64,000 nt of DNA from an uncultured Treponema sp. (GCA_949300145.1 CASGDA010000005.1:124001-188000), one strand, 5' to 3'. Positions 50,394 to 61,327 are shown, counted from the first letter of the stretch. Numbers and translations: made by a program. Notes: generated by a model not told the origin, from the letters alone.

Positions 50394-50863
50394 TTATTCC
50401 CTTCATCTTAAACGGAGAAAAGATTTATCTCGATGCGAGAGCCGGAGACAGACTGATACATATTCTACGCCAACGGTTTGATTTGACGGAAACAAAGGAA
50501 TCCTGCTGTTCAGGCAGATGCGGGGCGTGCACCGTGCTTATGAACGGGGTGCCGGTCTCTTCATGTATCATACCGTCATTCCAGATACGGAATTCCGAAA
50601 TCATAACCCTGTCCCATTTCCAGAAAACGGAGGACTATCAGGATATAAAAAAAGGTTTTGAAGACGCGGGAGTAACAATGTGCGGCTTCTGCAACGCCGG
50701 AAAAATACTTACAGCTTACGCAATAATTTCCGCATACGCAAAACCCGGAAAAAATGACATACGCGAAAAACTGTCCGGAATCATATGCAGATGCACAGAC
50801 ATGGATGATTTAATACAGGGTATCCAAAAAGCCGCCGCTTACAGGAGAAAAAGATATTTATGA
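50390..50863 (+). CDS. Xanthine dehydrogenase-family 2Fe-2S subunit
   Basis: The 157-residue protein has two clusters in the expected order. The plant-type ferredoxin domain has ESCCSGRCGACTVLMNGVPV with SSC. The helical domain has TMCGFCNAGKILTAYAIISA and GIICRCTDMDDLIQ. It moves electrons from the molybdenum site to FAD. It is coupled to both neighbours by four-base overlaps. All eight cysteines needed for two clusters appear present. Confidence 0.92.
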   Translation: MIIPFILNGEKIYLDARAGDRLIHILRQRFDLTETKESCCSGRCGACTVLMNGVPVSSCIIPSFQIRNSEIITLSHFQKTEDYQDIKKGFEDAGVTMCGFCNAGKILTAYAIISAYAKPGKNDIREKLSGIICRCTDMDDLIQGIQKAAAYRRKRYL

Positions 50864-51726
50864 ATAATAAAAAAGACTCCACTGTATTTTTTTCCAACTC
50901 ACTCCAGGAAGCTTTGGCGAGCATAAAAAACATCCCCGGAATCCACCCGGTAGGAGGATGCACCGGCCTCATACAGGGCCACATGGAAAGGGTTCTTGAA
51001 CTTCCGGAAAAACTTCTGACACTCAACGGAATCCCGGAGTTAAGCGTAATAAACAAAACAGAAAGATACATTGAATTCGGAGCGGCGGTAACAATCAGGT
51101 CCATACTCAATCTTGGTGAAAAAAATATTCCGCTGATTCTCCACAAAGCCCTCAAAAGCATAGGGAATCCGTCCGTAAGGGCTCTGGCAACAATCGGCGG
51201 AAATATAGCGCAGAGGAAATTCCACTATGCGGCCTTCGCCCCGCTTCTGGCACTGGACGCAAAAATCGAAATACGGTACGGGGCGGAGGCAAGATGGGAA
51301 TCCCTGAACAGTTACTTTTCCAACAACCAAAACGAAGAAGCCCTTGCGGAGAACTACCTGAAGAGGGGGAAGGAACTGATAACAAAAATCAGGATACCCA
51401 CGGAAGATTGGGATGTGTCGGTTTTCCAGAGAACAGGACGCAAAGGACTGGTTACAAAGGATACCGGCTTTTTTGTGTTTCTGGTAAGAAACCAGAAGAA
51501 TATCCTGAACGACCTCCGCATAGCCTGGGCGAATGACATTTTTTTCCGGAACAGGGACTTTGAGAATCTTGTCATAGGGAAAACCCTTCCCCTTTCAGAA
51601 AAGGAAATAACTTCAATCATCGGCCATGCGGAAAATTTTCTTCCCGCGAATCTCCTCAATCATTCTTATAACAGACAATGCTTTTTCAATTTTCTTGAGA
51701 ACGCCCTCAAAATGCTTTCAAACTGA
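50860..51726 (+). CDS. Xanthine dehydrogenase-family FAD subunit
   Basis: The 288-residue protein has the FAD-binding PP-loop (IHPVGGCTGLIQGHMERVLE, matching the family G-G-x-T-x-L pattern) and ATIGGNIAQRKFHYAAFAPL. The CO-dehydrogenase flavoprotein C-terminal region includes ITKIRIPTEDWDVSVFQRTG. It is the last gene of the NusG-led operon and converges with queA nine bases further on. No terminator hairpin is visible in that short gap. Confidence 0.88.
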   Translation: MNNKKDSTVFFSNSLQEALASIKNIPGIHPVGGCTGLIQGHMERVLELPEKLLTLNGIPELSVINKTERYIEFGAAVTIRSILNLGEKNIPLILHKALKSIGNPSVRALATIGGNIAQRKFHYAAFAPLLALDAKIEIRYGAEARWESLNSYFSNNQNEEALAENYLKRGKELITKIRIPTEDWDVSVFQRTGRKGLVTKDTGFFVFLVRNQKNILNDLRIAWANDIFFRNRDFENLVIGKTLPLSEKEITSIIGHAENFLPANLLNHSYNRQCFFNFLENALKMLSN

Positions 51727-51734
51727 AGTCCGCG

Positions 51735-52865
51735 TCAAAGTATCAGCATGGAATCGCCGTAGGAAAAAAAGCGGTAACGTTCACGGACGGCATAGTTGTA
51801 AGCCGCGAGTATCTCGTTTCTTCCGGCAAAAGCTGAAACAAGCATTAAAAGGGTTGATTCCGGTGTATGGAAATTTGTAAAGACATGATCCACCACCTTG
51901 AACTTATATCCCGGATATATGAAAATTGATGTCGATGAATGGCCCGGAACCAGCCTGCCGGAGGATTCATCCCAGGCGGACTCCAGGGTACGGATGCTCG
52001 TCGTTCCAACCGCCAGAACAGGCCTCCCGCTGCGTTTAGCCTCCGTAACCAAAGCCGCGGTTTCTTCCGGAACAAAAAAACACTCCTCATGCATACGGTG
52101 ATCCTCGATATTATCAGTACGCACAGGAAGAAAAGTTCCCAAACCAACATGCAAAGTGACACAAACCCTCGAAATTCCTTTTGAATCCAGCCGGGAAATT
52201 ATTTCATCTGTAAAATGAAGACCCGCGGTGGGGGCGGCCATGGAGCCAGTCTCACGGGCATAAACAGTTTGATAGCGCATGGAATCTTCCGCGCTGTCTT
52301 CCCTGCGGATATACGGAGGCAGGGGGATATGGCCGTTGACGTCCAGCCAGGAATCATCCACAACCGAATCGAATTCCATCAGCTTGAATTCGGTGCCGTC
52401 CAACTCCGGCGATTCAACGATTGTTCCGGTCACATTCCCCGGAAAAAAATACCGCTGCCCCGCTCTCCGCCGTTTAGCCCGTTTCGCCATAACCTTCCAC
52501 ACAGTACCTGCATCCTTGTCCCGGGACCGGGAAGCGGAAGGCGACACAAGAAGGAACTCCGCTCGGGCACCTGTTTCTACGGAAACACCGTAAAGGCGGG
52601 CTTTCCTCACTTTTGAATCATTGAAAACCATCAGGGTGTTTTCAGGTATCAAATCAGGGAGTGAAGAAAAAAGAAAATCACCTATACCCGGAGGAGGATT
52701 TTTGCTGTTAAAATCCTCAGGATTGAATCCGTCCTTTGAGCCGGAAAGCCATTTTGAAAAAACCTCCCGGTTCAAGCACAAAAGCCTGTCCGCGCCACGG
52801 GTTTCGGAAGGCCGCTGGGCTATAAGTTCTTCCGGCAGGTCAAAATAAAAATCGCTGGTCTTCAT
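51735..52865 (-). CDS. queA: S-adenosylmethionine:tRNA ribosyltransferase-isomerase QueA
   Basis: I take the ATG at 52865 (protein starts MKTSDFYFDLPEELIAQRPS, then ETRGADRLL), the family's normal beginning; the longer frame runs back into ruvB. The 376-residue protein has MVFNDSKVRKARLYG, GHIPLPPYIRREDSAEDSMR, YQTVYARETGSMAAPTAGLH and NFHTPESTLLMLVSAFAGRN near the end. It makes epoxyqueuosine in tRNA. Its start lies 26 bases inside ruvB, so the two genes overlap. An insert around residues 65-85 is a little longer than usual. Confidence 0.95.
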   Translation of the reverse strand: MKTSDFYFDLPEELIAQRPSETRGADRLLCLNREVFSKWLSGSKDGFNPEDFNSKNPPPGIGDFLFSSLPDLIPENTLMVFNDSKVRKARLYGVSVETGARAEFLLVSPSASRSRDKDAGTVWKVMAKRAKRRRAGQRYFFPGNVTGTIVESPELDGTEFKLMEFDSVVDDSWLDVNGHIPLPPYIRREDSAEDSMRYQTVYARETGSMAAPTAGLHFTDEIISRLDSKGISRVCVTLHVGLGTFLPVRTDNIEDHRMHEECFFVPEETAALVTEAKRSGRPVLAVGTTSIRTLESAWDESSGRLVPGHSSTSIFIYPGYKFKVVDHVFTNFHTPESTLLMLVSAFAGRNEILAAYNYAVRERYRFFSYGDSMLIL

Positions 52866-53907
52866 TTTCAAGCGCACCGTTATCCTGATATAAATTTTCC
52901 AGCCCCAAATGAATCCACGCTTTTTTTGTGACAACCCTTCCCCGAAGAGTACGCTGCAACAACCCTGCCTGAATTAAATAAGGTTCATAATAGTCTTCCA
53001 GGGTGTCCACGGACTCCCCGATTGATATCGCCAGAGTTTCCGCCCCCACAGGACCGCCGGAAAAATTCTTTATAATCGAAAGAAGAATCTCCCTGTCGTA
53101 CCGTTCGAGTCCGAGGGAGTCAATTTCCAGTTTCAGCAAACCTTCGCGCACTATTTTTTCCGTAATCACGCCGCTGCCGTTAATCTGCGCGAAATCCCTC
53201 ATCCGTCTTAAAAGCCTGTTGGCTACACGGGGCGTTCCCCTGGAACAATCGGCCAGCATCAGGGCCGCGTCTTTTTCTATTCCGACCGATAAAATCGACG
53301 CCGATCTGAAAATTATATCCGACAGGGATTTCCTGTCATAAAAACTGAATCTCTGCACTATGCCGAAACGGCTTATAAGCGGACTGGAAACCATACCGGC
53401 CCGGGTCGTCGCCCCGACAAGGGTGAATTTAGGCAGCGGGATACGGACGGTTCTTGCCGCGACCCCCTGTCCTATCACCCAATCAAGCTCAAAATCCTCC
53501 ATGGCGATATACAGCATTTCCTCTATTGCCGGACGCAAGCGGTGTATTTCATCGATAAAGAAAACTGTCCTCTCAGTCACCGTTGAAAGGATACCCGCCA
53601 GATCCTTCGGCTTTTCCAGGGCGGGGGCGCTTGTCACTTTAAAATCCGCGCCAAGCTCATGGGCTGTAATCTGGGCTATTGTGGTTTTCCCCAGTCCGGG
53701 AGGGCCTATCAGAAAGAGATGGTCAAGGCTGTCATTTCTGGCCCTTGCCGCCTCAATAAAAACGGAAAGGTTTGTCTTTAAAGACTCCTGCCCCAGAAAA
53801 TCCTTCAGGAATTCAGGGCGGAGACTGCCTTCGTGGACATCCTCGTACCGGTTTAATTCCGCCCTCAAAATACCGGAGTCAGCATTCCGGGATTTTTCTT
53901 CATTCAT
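52840..53907 (-). CDS. ruvB: Holliday junction branch migration ATPase RuvB
   Basis: The 355-residue protein has the RuvB-specific SLRPEFLKDFLGQESLKTNL, Walker A FLIGPPGLGKTTIAQITAHE, Walker B FFIDEIHRLRPAIEEMLYIA, sensor GATTRAGMVSSPLISRFGIV and C-terminal winged-helix region YEPYLIQAGLLQRTLRGRVV. It drives branch migration with RuvA, whose gene overlaps it by four bases. No ruvC is visible in this window. Confidence 0.97.
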   Translation of the reverse strand: MNEEKSRNADSGILRAELNRYEDVHEGSLRPEFLKDFLGQESLKTNLSVFIEAARARNDSLDHLFLIGPPGLGKTTIAQITAHELGADFKVTSAPALEKPKDLAGILSTVTERTVFFIDEIHRLRPAIEEMLYIAMEDFELDWVIGQGVAARTVRIPLPKFTLVGATTRAGMVSSPLISRFGIVQRFSFYDRKSLSDIIFRSASILSVGIEKDAALMLADCSRGTPRVANRLLRRMRDFAQINGSGVITEKIVREGLLKLEIDSLGLERYDREILLSIIKNFSGGPVGAETLAISIGESVDTLEDYYEPYLIQAGLLQRTLRGRVVTKKAWIHLGLENLYQDNGALENEDQRFLF

Positions 53908-54503
53908 TTAGACAACTCCAAAACAGCCTGGCGGAAAAGCTGTTCCTCCTGCTCCGTCCGGGACATATCAGGATTCAGTCCGGAGGAAAGGTTTCCGACA
54001 ACCATCTCACACTGCCGTCTGTCATACCCCATATTAACAAGGGCGACCACCACGTCATTCCAAGCCGGAACGCCGCCGGAACAGGAAGATCGGGAGTCTG
54101 ACGTAACAAGTGTGTTTTGAAGAGCAAGCAGCATCTTCTGCGCTGTTTTCCGGCCTATGCCTGAAATTTTCTCAAGCCTGGAAATATCAGCGTTTTTCAA
54201 CGCATCGATTAAATCCCCGGCGGAAATACCGGACAGTATTTTCAGAGCGGCCTTAGGCCCTATACCCTCAACCTTCTGGAGCTCAAGGAAGAGGCTTCTT
54301 TCCTCTTCGGTAACAAATCCGAAAAGACGCACGGCATCTTCCCTGTGATAAAGCCAGACAAAAACCCTTGCGGACTCCCCCGCCGGGGGAAAAGCACCGG
54401 AAGATTTTTCCGCCACCGAAATATCCCATTCGATACCGCCGGTGTCAAGAAAAATCTGATTCGGTGTTTTTGCGGTTATGTTTCCATACAAACTGTTGAA
54501 CAT
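53904..54503 (-). CDS. ruvA: Holliday junction DNA-binding protein RuvA
   Basis: The 199-residue protein has an OB-fold N-terminal domain (MFNSLYGNITAKTPNQIFLD), the tandem helix-hairpin-helix region (FLELQKVEGIGPKAALKILS and LEKISGIGRKTAQKMLLALQ) and a C-terminal domain III that binds RuvB (VVALVNMGYDRRQCEMVV). It recognises four-way junctions. It lies 23 bp downstream of the SIMPL gene's stop, in the same direction. Confidence 0.96.
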   Translation of the reverse strand: MFNSLYGNITAKTPNQIFLDTGGIEWDISVAEKSSGAFPPAGESARVFVWLYHREDAVRLFGFVTEEERSLFLELQKVEGIGPKAALKILSGISAGDLIDALKNADISRLEKISGIGRKTAQKMLLALQNTLVTSDSRSSCSGGVPAWNDVVVALVNMGYDRRQCEMVVGNLSSGLNPDMSRTEQEEQLFRQAVLELSK

Positions 54504-54526
54504 AAAACGGGAAAACGTATTTTAAA

Positions 54527-55231
54527 TCAGTCTGCCAGATAATATTCGACAGAAGTCACGACACGCACAGTTTTAATATCGGAAAGTCCCGGCGCCGCAT
54601 CATCAATGGAAAAAAGCCCCTGGGTTGCGTTTTTTATTTTCCCGACACGGCTGCCTGAATCCCTGGCAAACTGTTCGGCGGCTTCCCTGGCATTCTCTGT
54701 GGCGGAAGCAATCATTTCGGGCTTTATATCATTCAAGCCGGTGAACAAAAACTGCACAGAGCTGGAGTAATCGGCGGTGACAGCAATCCCGTCTTCCATC
54801 AATTCGATGGATCTGGAAACTGCATCCTTCACCTCCTGTATTTTTTTTGTCCGCACAAGAACAGTGTTCCTGGAGATGTACCGCCACTTGGCTTCCGTCC
54901 CGTAACGCTCTGTGCTTAAATCGGTTATGACGGGAGCCTGAACGGTGTAATCCCCGGAAGACAGTCCGTTGTCCTCCAGAAAAGCGGTGACATTGTCCGC
55001 CGCAGAAGTTATTATCGAGTGAAGCTCGGTGAGACTGTTGGAACCGAAAGTGTAAACTATGGGCCACACAACAGTGTCAGCCGGAACTTCACGCTCGCAA
55101 AGCCCCCGGACAGAAACCGTCCTCCGGTCCGGGGAAATATTGCTCAACCCTGCGGCTATTATCACTGATGAAATAACTACCGCACATGAAAAAATCAAAG
55201 ACGCAACAAGTCTTTTCCGTGAATTTTTCAT
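54527..55231 (-). CDS. SIMPL (DUF541) domain protein with N-terminal anchor
   Basis: The 234-residue protein has a hydrophobic N-terminal segment (residues about 7-29) that anchors or exports it. The SIMPL fold follows: RTVSVRGLCEREVPADTVVW at the start, LSSGDYTVQAPVITDLSTER, and the closing SSVQFLFTGLNDIKPEMIAS, ATENAREAAEQFARDSGSRV. The family is periplasmic and poorly understood, with suggested oxidative-stress roles. It stands between ruvA and the V-ATPase operon, 40 bp after atpK, and may be read through from it. Confidence 0.88.
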   Translation of the reverse strand: MKNSRKRLVASLIFSCAVVISSVIIAAGLSNISPDRRTVSVRGLCEREVPADTVVWPIVYTFGSNSLTELHSIITSAADNVTAFLEDNGLSSGDYTVQAPVITDLSTERYGTEAKWRYISRNTVLVRTKKIQEVKDAVSRSIELMEDGIAVTADYSSSVQFLFTGLNDIKPEMIASATENAREAAEQFARDSGSRVGKIKNATQGLFSIDDAAPGLSDIKTVRVVTSVEYYLAD

Positions 55232-55271
55232 ATGTACCTCTCTATAAAACCAGCAACTCTTTTATCTTTTA

Positions 55272-55700
55272 TCAGACAGAAATCAATCCGAAAACCATTA
55301 CGAACAGAGCAACTGTTTCACAAAGACCTACAACGGTAATATACTGGGAAAAGCCCTTTCCCGTCTCACAATAAGCATCTGAACCGGAAGCACCTGCTTT
55401 ACCCTGGGCGACAGCCGAAGCGGCGATTGCAAGTCCGCACACAAGACCCACACCGAGCAAATACCAGGAATCCTTTGCGGAAGATATCATCGCATTCATC
55501 AGCAGATACCCGTAAATTGTCTGCGTCAACGGCGCGCCGGCGAAGGCTACGACAAGGAAGGGAGCGGGCTTGTTATTCATGTAGCAGCGCTTCCATGCAC
55601 CGACTGTAGCCTGGCCTGCAATCGCAAGACCGATGGCGGAACCAACAGCCGAAATACCCAAAACTGCCGCAGCTCCGAAAAGACCGAAATTTAAATCCAT
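55272..55700 (-). CDS. atpK: V-type ATPase membrane rotor subunit K
   Basis: The start is the ATG at 55700 with AGGAG upstream. The 142-residue proteolipid has four membrane helices (two hairpins). Residues that bind sodium in the Enterococcus NtpK ring have counterparts: Leu-Thr-Gln in APLTQTIYGYLLM, Gln in AVAQGKAG, and the essential Glu in GLCETVALFVMV. A sodium-coupled enzyme is therefore likely, though some proton enzymes share parts of the set. It is the last gene of the ATPase operon. Confidence 0.95.
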   Translation of the reverse strand: MDLNFGLFGAAAVLGISAVGSAIGLAIAGQATVGAWKRCYMNNKPAPFLVVAFAGAPLTQTIYGYLLMNAMISSAKDSWYLLGVGLVCGLAIAASAVAQGKAGASGSDAYCETGKGFSQYITVVGLCETVALFVMVFGLISV

Positions 55701-55710
55701 AACAGAACTC

Positions 55711-57588
55711 CTATTTTCCAACCGTCTCAGAGAACGGCTCGTATTTAAAGCCTGACCACGTCAGACTGATATGATTTGAAAACTCAAGAATATTCAACCG
55801 GACACCGTGAACGATTACCGACAGAACATTCATAATGAGATTCAATCCGTGACCGAAAAATAAAATCAGGATACCGATAAAAATCACAAATCCCCCAAGC
55901 ATGGGACCGGCCATCTGGTTAACAGTTGAACTTATTGCACTTCCGGCAAGTCCGACCGCCCAAAGCCTGATGTAACTCATGATATCCCCGAATACGTTGA
56001 CCACCCCGAGAAGCATTGAAATTATATTCTGAAGGCTGGTCAAAATTCCTTTACCCAGGTTCCCCTCATAATTCGTGAATATGAAATTCAACAAAAATCC
56101 GGCTCCGATTCCACCCAGAACCAAATTGTTAATTGGATATTTTTCAGCGTCAACCACAAGATTCAGAACAACAAAAAACATTCCCACAACCATCATCAGG
56201 GATCCCAAATCACCCAGAAATTTCGGGGATTTTATATTCCTGAAAATGCACACAATATGGGCCAGCGAAAGTTGAATCAACGCCAGGACAAAACAGAAAA
56301 CCTTTATATTGTCCTGTGCGGCTGGATTTTCCGAAGAAAAAGCAGGAACCGCTATGGCACGCAAAAAGCCTGGAAGCTGCTCCGGAGGAAGAGAGAACCA
56401 GGTACACGTAACCGTTCCCCATGCCACCGTCATCAGCGAAAGATACAGCATCATAAAAAGAGCCGTGGGGGTCTTTTTTCCCTTCCCGGATGTTTTCAAA
56501 ATCCCGGCGATGGAAATCACGGTAAGCAGAACCCCGTACCCGCCGTCACCGAAAATCATCGCAAAAAACACGCCGAAGAAAAACAAAAACCACAGGGAAA
56601 TATCAATTTCCCTGTACCCCGGCACAGTCCCAAGAAAATCCATCAAAGGGGAAATGAGGTTTACCAGCCTGTTGTTTTTAAGCAGCGTAGGCACATTGTC
56701 TTCCCCGGAAGGATCATCAGCGACACAGGCCCATCCGTTTTCAGAGGCGGCTTCGAGCACCATGGAAAGCTTGTCACAAGGAACAAACCCTGAAAGCCAC
56801 GCCAGTTTCGGAACCGCCGCCGGAGCGGAATCCCCGGATTCATTCCCGTCACTGAAAGAAATTTCAGGCATACCTGCACGGACAACCTCAAATTCAATTT
56901 CTTTCAGCAATATCTTTTCAAGTTCCTCCAGAGACTTCATGTACGGCAGGAAATCCGCAAGCCGGGCGTCAATTTCCGGCAAAAGCTTTTCCGCGGCTTC
57001 CTTTTCCGCCTTCATTTCAGCGGTGGATTTTTCCGGCATGACCAGAGGCAACGCCGAAGACGGCAGGGAATACGGCAGAAGATTGACATCGCTCCAAATC
57101 ACGCACCGCACGTTCTTTTTATTCCGGGAAAGGGTTATGGTGCGCACTGAATCAGCAAGGGACGCAAAATCTTCCGAAGACATTTCAAAGGGAAAAAGGA
57201 AAATCCCCTGCTCCGACAGATATTCAAAATCCGCGGGATTTACCGGACCCCATTTCTCCAGGCGGTCCAATTCTCTGGAAAGTCTTGTGACAGTTTCAAA
57301 AAGCCTGTTCTTCTGCTCCTTCAGCTCAAGAATCTTGTCCACAATGCCCGAAGTTTCCTCCCTCCCCGCATTCTTTGAAGAAGAAACGGGAGCCTTCACT
57401 TTGAGCTCGGACAGGAGGGTCTCCGCCTGTTTAACACGCAGAAGGGAATCCTGAAGGGATGTTAAAATCTGACTGGAAGCCTCTCTTTTTTCCACATGAA
57501 CCACGCCCAGTTTTCTCAGGGCGGAAAGGGCTTCAACCCTCGTGTTTTCAAGAACCACCAGCGATATTTTCTTCATAGGTACAATCAT
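55711..57588 (-). CDS. atpI: V-type ATPase stator subunit I
   Basis: The 625-residue protein has a soluble N-terminal half (about 1-325) with coiled coils ([20 protein letters not shown]). The membrane half contains [20 protein letters not shown] and [20 protein letters not shown]. The invariant arginine of the ion channel is in the S-Y-I-R-L-W phrase, and the last helices contain [20 protein letters not shown]. It passes ions to the K ring and holds the stalks. It starts four bases within the end of the subunit D gene and ends ten bases before atpK. Confidence 0.95.
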   Translation of the reverse strand: MIVPMKKISLVVLENTRVEALSALRKLGVVHVEKREASSQILTSLQDSLLRVKQAETLLSELKVKAPVSSSKNAGREETSGIVDKILELKEQKNRLFETVTRLSRELDRLEKWGPVNPADFEYLSEQGIFLFPFEMSSEDFASLADSVRTITLSRNKKNVRCVIWSDVNLLPYSLPSSALPLVMPEKSTAEMKAEKEAAEKLLPEIDARLADFLPYMKSLEELEKILLKEIEFEVVRAGMPEISFSDGNESGDSAPAAVPKLAWLSGFVPCDKLSMVLEAASENGWACVADDPSGEDNVPTLLKNNRLVNLISPLMDFLGTVPGYREIDISLWFLFFFGVFFAMIFGDGGYGVLLTVISIAGILKTSGKGKKTPTALFMMLYLSLMTVAWGTVTCTWFSLPPEQLPGFLRAIAVPAFSSENPAAQDNIKVFCFVLALIQLSLAHIVCIFRNIKSPKFLGDLGSLMMVVGMFFVVLNLVVDAEKYPINNLVLGGIGAGFLLNFIFTNYEGNLGKGILTSLQNIISMLLGVVNVFGDIMSYIRLWAVGLAGSAISSTVNQMAGPMLGGFVIFIGILILFFGHGLNLIMNVLSVIVHGVRLNILEFSNHISLTWSGFKYEPFSETVGK

Positions 57589-58226
57589 TCTGAATCCTCC
57601 TGGCGGGAATCATCCGGGGCTGACGGATTTTTATTGGAACGTTCCAGATTGTTCTTGGAAATCTTGCCCCGGACAACAGCAGAAACCTGCTGGTCTCCCA
57701 GATAAACGCTGATTTTCCTGATATTCTCCTTCGTCTCCGGAATCTTTATTTTCTCAAACAAGTTGACGCGCTGCGTCGTTGTCCTTAATTCCGCCTGAAG
57801 CAACCGCACCTGTTCATCCAGAACACCTGCCTCAAGGTCGAGGCTCAAAACGGTTTCCATCTTATCAGAAGCGGTGTCTATCCACAAAGGCGTATCATAC
57901 AAATCGTATGCGGCGCGGTCAAAATCAGCGCCGTCAAACACAGGGATGGAAACCCCGGCGATATTTCCGGTGGAAGTCCTTATCTGCTTTACAGTCACCG
58001 TATCAGGGGCGAATGCTTCTTTCTCACTGAAAACAGCTATCCACGCCTCAAATTCAGCATGAAGCTTGTCCCTGCGGGATCTTACATCCCTGGCTCTTGA
58101 TTCGATGGCCCGGATTTCAGTCTGAAGCTGCTGTTTTTTCAACTGCAGTGTAGGCAGATACCTGTTGTACATTTTCAGACTTTCTTTCTGTGCCTTAAGT
58201 TCGTTTTTTGTCAGCTTTACCGCCAT
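57585..58226 (-). CDS. atpD: V-type ATPase central stalk subunit D
   Basis: The 213-residue protein is a long antiparallel coiled coil typical of subunit [21 protein letters not shown] at the start and [20 protein letters not shown] near the end, the family's most conserved spot. It forms the rotor shaft inside the A3B3 head. The C-terminal tail is Ser/Asp-rich. It lies 19 bp after subunit B and overlaps subunit I. Confidence 0.95.
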   Translation of the reverse strand: MAVKLTKNELKAQKESLKMYNRYLPTLQLKKQQLQTEIRAIESRARDVRSRRDKLHAEFEAWIAVFSEKEAFAPDTVTVKQIRTSTGNIAGVSIPVFDGADFDRAAYDLYDTPLWIDTASDKMETVLSLDLEAGVLDEQVRLLQAELRTTTQRVNLFEKIKIPETKENIRKISVYLGDQQVSAVVRGKISKNNLERSNKNPSAPDDSRQEDSE

Positions 58227-58245
58227 AAAAAACCTCTTTGGAGAA

Positions 58246-59541
58246 TCAACTCTTAGGCCAATATTTGCTCAGGAGCTCTGACTTAATTCCGGTTTCTTCC
58301 GGATTGAAGCACTCGGAAAGAATTTTCCATCCTGCGTCAAGGGCTCCTTCCAGCGGAATATTAACAGAAAGATCCATCATCTGTTTTTCAAACAAAACGC
58401 CGTATTTCAAAAGCTTGTTATCCCAGTCGGACATCATAAAGCCCATGGATTTTTTCTCCAGGGTGTCATTATAAGCCGAATACAGCTTGATCATGTTATC
58501 CATGAGGGCGCGGTGGTCATCCCTTGTTTTTCCGTTGACATTCTGCTTAAGACGGGAAAGGGAACCGAACGGCTCTATACGCCCGCGTTTCAGATAAAAC
58601 TGCCCCTCGGTGATATACCCGGTGTTATCCGGAACGGGGTGGGTTACATCGTCACCGGGCATTGTCGTTACCGCAAGGATGGTGACGGAGCCGGCGTCAT
58701 CAAAATCAACCGCCTTTTCATAGCGGGACGCAAGCTGGCTGTAAAGATCCCCCGGATAACCGCGGTTCGAGGGAACCTGCTCCTGGATAATCGCGATTTC
58801 CTTCAAGGCGTCGGCGAAGTTCGTCATATCGCTTAAAAGGACAAGGACATCCTTACCCTGTATGGCGAACTGTTCCGCCACGGCAAGACACATATCAGGT
58901 ATCATGAGGCATTCAACGGTGGGATCCGCCGCAGTATGTATGAACATGACAGTACGGCTCATCGCGCCGGCGTTTTCCAGAGTGTCCTTGAAATAAAGAT
59001 AATCGTCATATTTCAGTCCCATGCCGCCAAGGATAATCACGTCTACTTCCGCCTGCATGGCAATCCTTGCAAGCAATTCATTGTAGGGTTCACCCGAACT
59101 TGAAAAAATCGGAAGTTTCTGGGAAACAACCAGTGTATTGAACATATCAATCATCGGGATACCGGTACGGATCATGCGCCGGGCCATAATACGTTTCGCA
59201 GGATTTACAGACGGACCGCCGATATCCGTCAGGTTGTCTTTAAGAGCAGGACCCTTGTCACGCGGCTCGCCTGAACCGTTGAAAATACGGCCCATCAAAT
59301 CCGATGAAAAACTCACCTGCATCTGATGGCCGAGAAAACGTATGTTGTCTCCGGTGGAAACACCCCGGCCGCCGGTAAAAACCTGGAGGGAAACCGTGTC
59401 CCCGTCAAGTTTGTTGACCTCCGCAAGAGAGGTCCCGAAGGCTGTCTCAATTTCTGCCAGTTCCCCGTATTTAACACCGTCAGCCTTGACGGTTATAACG
59501 GAACCGTTAATGGATTCAATTTTACTGTATACCTTATTCAT
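58246..59541 (-). CDS. atpB: V-type ATPase regulatory subunit B
   Basis: The 431-residue protein has the subunit B pattern: [60 protein letters not shown] (in place of a full P-loop, as expected for B), [20 protein letters not shown] and [20 protein letters not shown]. It binds nucleotide without hydrolysing it at high rate. It adjoins subunit A with a one-base overlap. Confidence 0.97.
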   Translation of the reverse strand: MNKVYSKIESINGSVITVKADGVKYGELAEIETAFGTSLAEVNKLDGDTVSLQVFTGGRGVSTGDNIRFLGHQMQVSFSSDLMGRIFNGSGEPRDKGPALKDNLTDIGGPSVNPAKRIMARRMIRTGIPMIDMFNTLVVSQKLPIFSSSGEPYNELLARIAMQAEVDVIILGGMGLKYDDYLYFKDTLENAGAMSRTVMFIHTAADPTVECLMIPDMCLAVAEQFAIQGKDVLVLLSDMTNFADALKEIAIIQEQVPSNRGYPGDLYSQLASRYEKAVDFDDAGSVTILAVTTMPGDDVTHPVPDNTGYITEGQFYLKRGRIEPFGSLSRLKQNVNGKTRDDHRALMDNMIKLYSAYNDTLEKKSMGFMMSDWDNKLLKYGVLFEKQMMDLSVNIPLEGALDAGWKILSECFNPEETGIKSELLSKYWPKS

Positions 59542-61310
59542 CAGTTGCCCTCTTTCAAAAGCGATTCAACTTCGGCGGACAGGCCGACACCTTTATCTTC
59601 AACAGCCGACTTTATCTGAAGCTCCAGTTTTCTGAATTCATCGGAATTCCATTCAGAGTAATTGTAGTCTATAAAAAGCTGACGGCTTTTATTGAACCAG
59701 GAACGGGCCTCATCCTTGTCTTCGAACTTGAAGGATGTACCGAGAATAGTCAGAAGGATATCAAACACATATTTCTGCCGTTCCACTCCTACAGCGGCGT
59801 CAACCTCGTCAAAAGAGTTCTGCTGGAGATAAACGGAATCCAGGAATTCCTCTTTCAGATAAACGACAAAATCGTCAAGAGAGGTTCCCTCTTCACCTAC
59901 AACCTTCATCATCTGTTCCACTTCCACACCCCTGCGGAGGAAAGAACGCGCGTAAGCGACCTTTCCGGCGTCTATTACACCGGAATATTTTGACCAGGAG
60001 TCCAGAGGATGTATGGCGGGGTATTTACGGGCGTCGGAACGCTCACGGGAAAGACCGTGGAAAGCACCGACAACCTTCAGGGTGGCCTGTGTGACAGGTT
60101 CCTCAAAGTTTCCGCCCGCGGGGGATACTGTTCCGCCGATTGTGACGGAGCCTGTGGAACCGTCCCTCAGCCGGACAATTCCCGCCCTTTCGTAAAAAGC
60201 GGCGATATAGGATTCAAGGTAGGCGGGGAAAGCCTCTTCGCCGGGGATTTCCTCGAGGCGGCCGGACATTTCACGCAAAGCCTGCGCCCAACGGCTGGTG
60301 GAATCAGCAAGAAGGAGGACATCGAGTCCCATCTGCCGGTAATATTCTGCGAGGGTAACCCCCGTATATACCGAAGCTTCACGGGCGGCTACAGGCATTG
60401 ACGAAGTGTTGCAGATTATCATCGTCCTTTCCATGAGGGAACGCCCTGTACGGGGATCCGTCAATTCCGGGAATTCCTTCAGGGTTTCGACGACCTCACC
60501 GGCACGTTCACCGCAGGCCGCGATGACAACAATGTCAACCTCCGCATTACGGCTTGTTGTATGCTGGAGAACAGTTTTTCCGGCGCCGAAAGGTCCGGGG
60601 ATACAGTATGTACCTCCCTTCGCAACGGGGAAGAAGGTGTCTATTGTCCTGACCTTTGTTGTAAGGGTTTCCGCGGGCTTGAGGCGTTCCGCATAGCAAT
60701 CCACAGCCCTCTTTACAGGCCAGCGGAAAGTCATGGTAAGGGGGATGACGTTTCCTTTTTCATCAGAAACCTCCGCCACAGTCTCCCGGATGGTATAACT
60801 GCCGGCCGGTTTGACGGATTTGACGGTATAGGAGCCGTACATATTGAAGGGAACCATAATCCGGTGGACGAAACTTCCTTCCGGCACAGTCCCGATTGTG
60901 TCACCGCGGACGAGAACGTCACCGGGCTTCGCAACGGGAGTGAATTCCCAGAGTTTATCCGCCGGAAGGGGATCAAGGTAAAGCCCTCTTTCCAAAAAGT
61001 AACCGGCTTTCTCGGCCAACTCAGGCAGAGGATTCTGCAATCCGTCATAAACCTGCCCCAAAAGTCCGGGACCGAGCTCAACCGAAAGAAGATCGCCGGA
61101 GAAAACAACCTCGTCGCCGACGGAAATCCCCTTCGTTATTTCAAAAACCTGAAGCTGGGCAACGGATCCGCGTATACGGATGACTTCGCTTTTAAGCTTC
61201 TTTTCGCCGACTTCCACATACCCCACTTCGTTCAAAGCGACAATACCGTCAAACTTCACGCTGACCATGTTGCCGTTGACACCAACTACTTTTCCTTTAG
61301 TACCAGTCAT
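59541..61310 (-). CDS. atpA: V-type ATPase catalytic subunit A
   Basis: I choose the ATG at 61310, which has GGAG eight bases upstream; a TTG at 61331 overlaps the previous gene. The 589-residue protein contains the P-loop [20 protein letters not shown] and the non-homologous insert typical of A subunits ([40 protein letters not shown]). It also has [20 protein letters not shown], and [20 protein letters not shown]. It hydrolyses or makes ATP in the A3B3 head. Confidence 0.97.
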   Translation of the reverse strand: MTGTKGKVVGVNGNMVSVKFDGIVALNEVGYVEVGEKKLKSEVIRIRGSVAQLQVFEITKGISVGDEVVFSGDLLSVELGPGLLGQVYDGLQNPLPELAEKAGYFLERGLYLDPLPADKLWEFTPVAKPGDVLVRGDTIGTVPEGSFVHRIMVPFNMYGSYTVKSVKPAGSYTIRETVAEVSDEKGNVIPLTMTFRWPVKRAVDCYAERLKPAETLTTKVRTIDTFFPVAKGGTYCIPGPFGAGKTVLQHTTSRNAEVDIVVIAACGERAGEVVETLKEFPELTDPRTGRSLMERTMIICNTSSMPVAAREASVYTGVTLAEYYRQMGLDVLLLADSTSRWAQALREMSGRLEEIPGEEAFPAYLESYIAAFYERAGIVRLRDGSTGSVTIGGTVSPAGGNFEEPVTQATLKVVGAFHGLSRERSDARKYPAIHPLDSWSKYSGVIDAGKVAYARSFLRRGVEVEQMMKVVGEEGTSLDDFVVYLKEEFLDSVYLQQNSFDEVDAAVGVERQKYVFDILLTILGTSFKFEDKDEARSWFNKSRQLFIDYNYSEWNSDEFRKLELQIKSAVEDKGVGLSAEVESLLKEGN

Positions 61311-61327
61311 AACATATTCTCCAAAAT

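Noticed and set aside
56309-57454. Long plus-strand frame opposite V-ATPase subunit I
   Set aside because: Ser-rich shadow of the coding strand; subunit I is certain.
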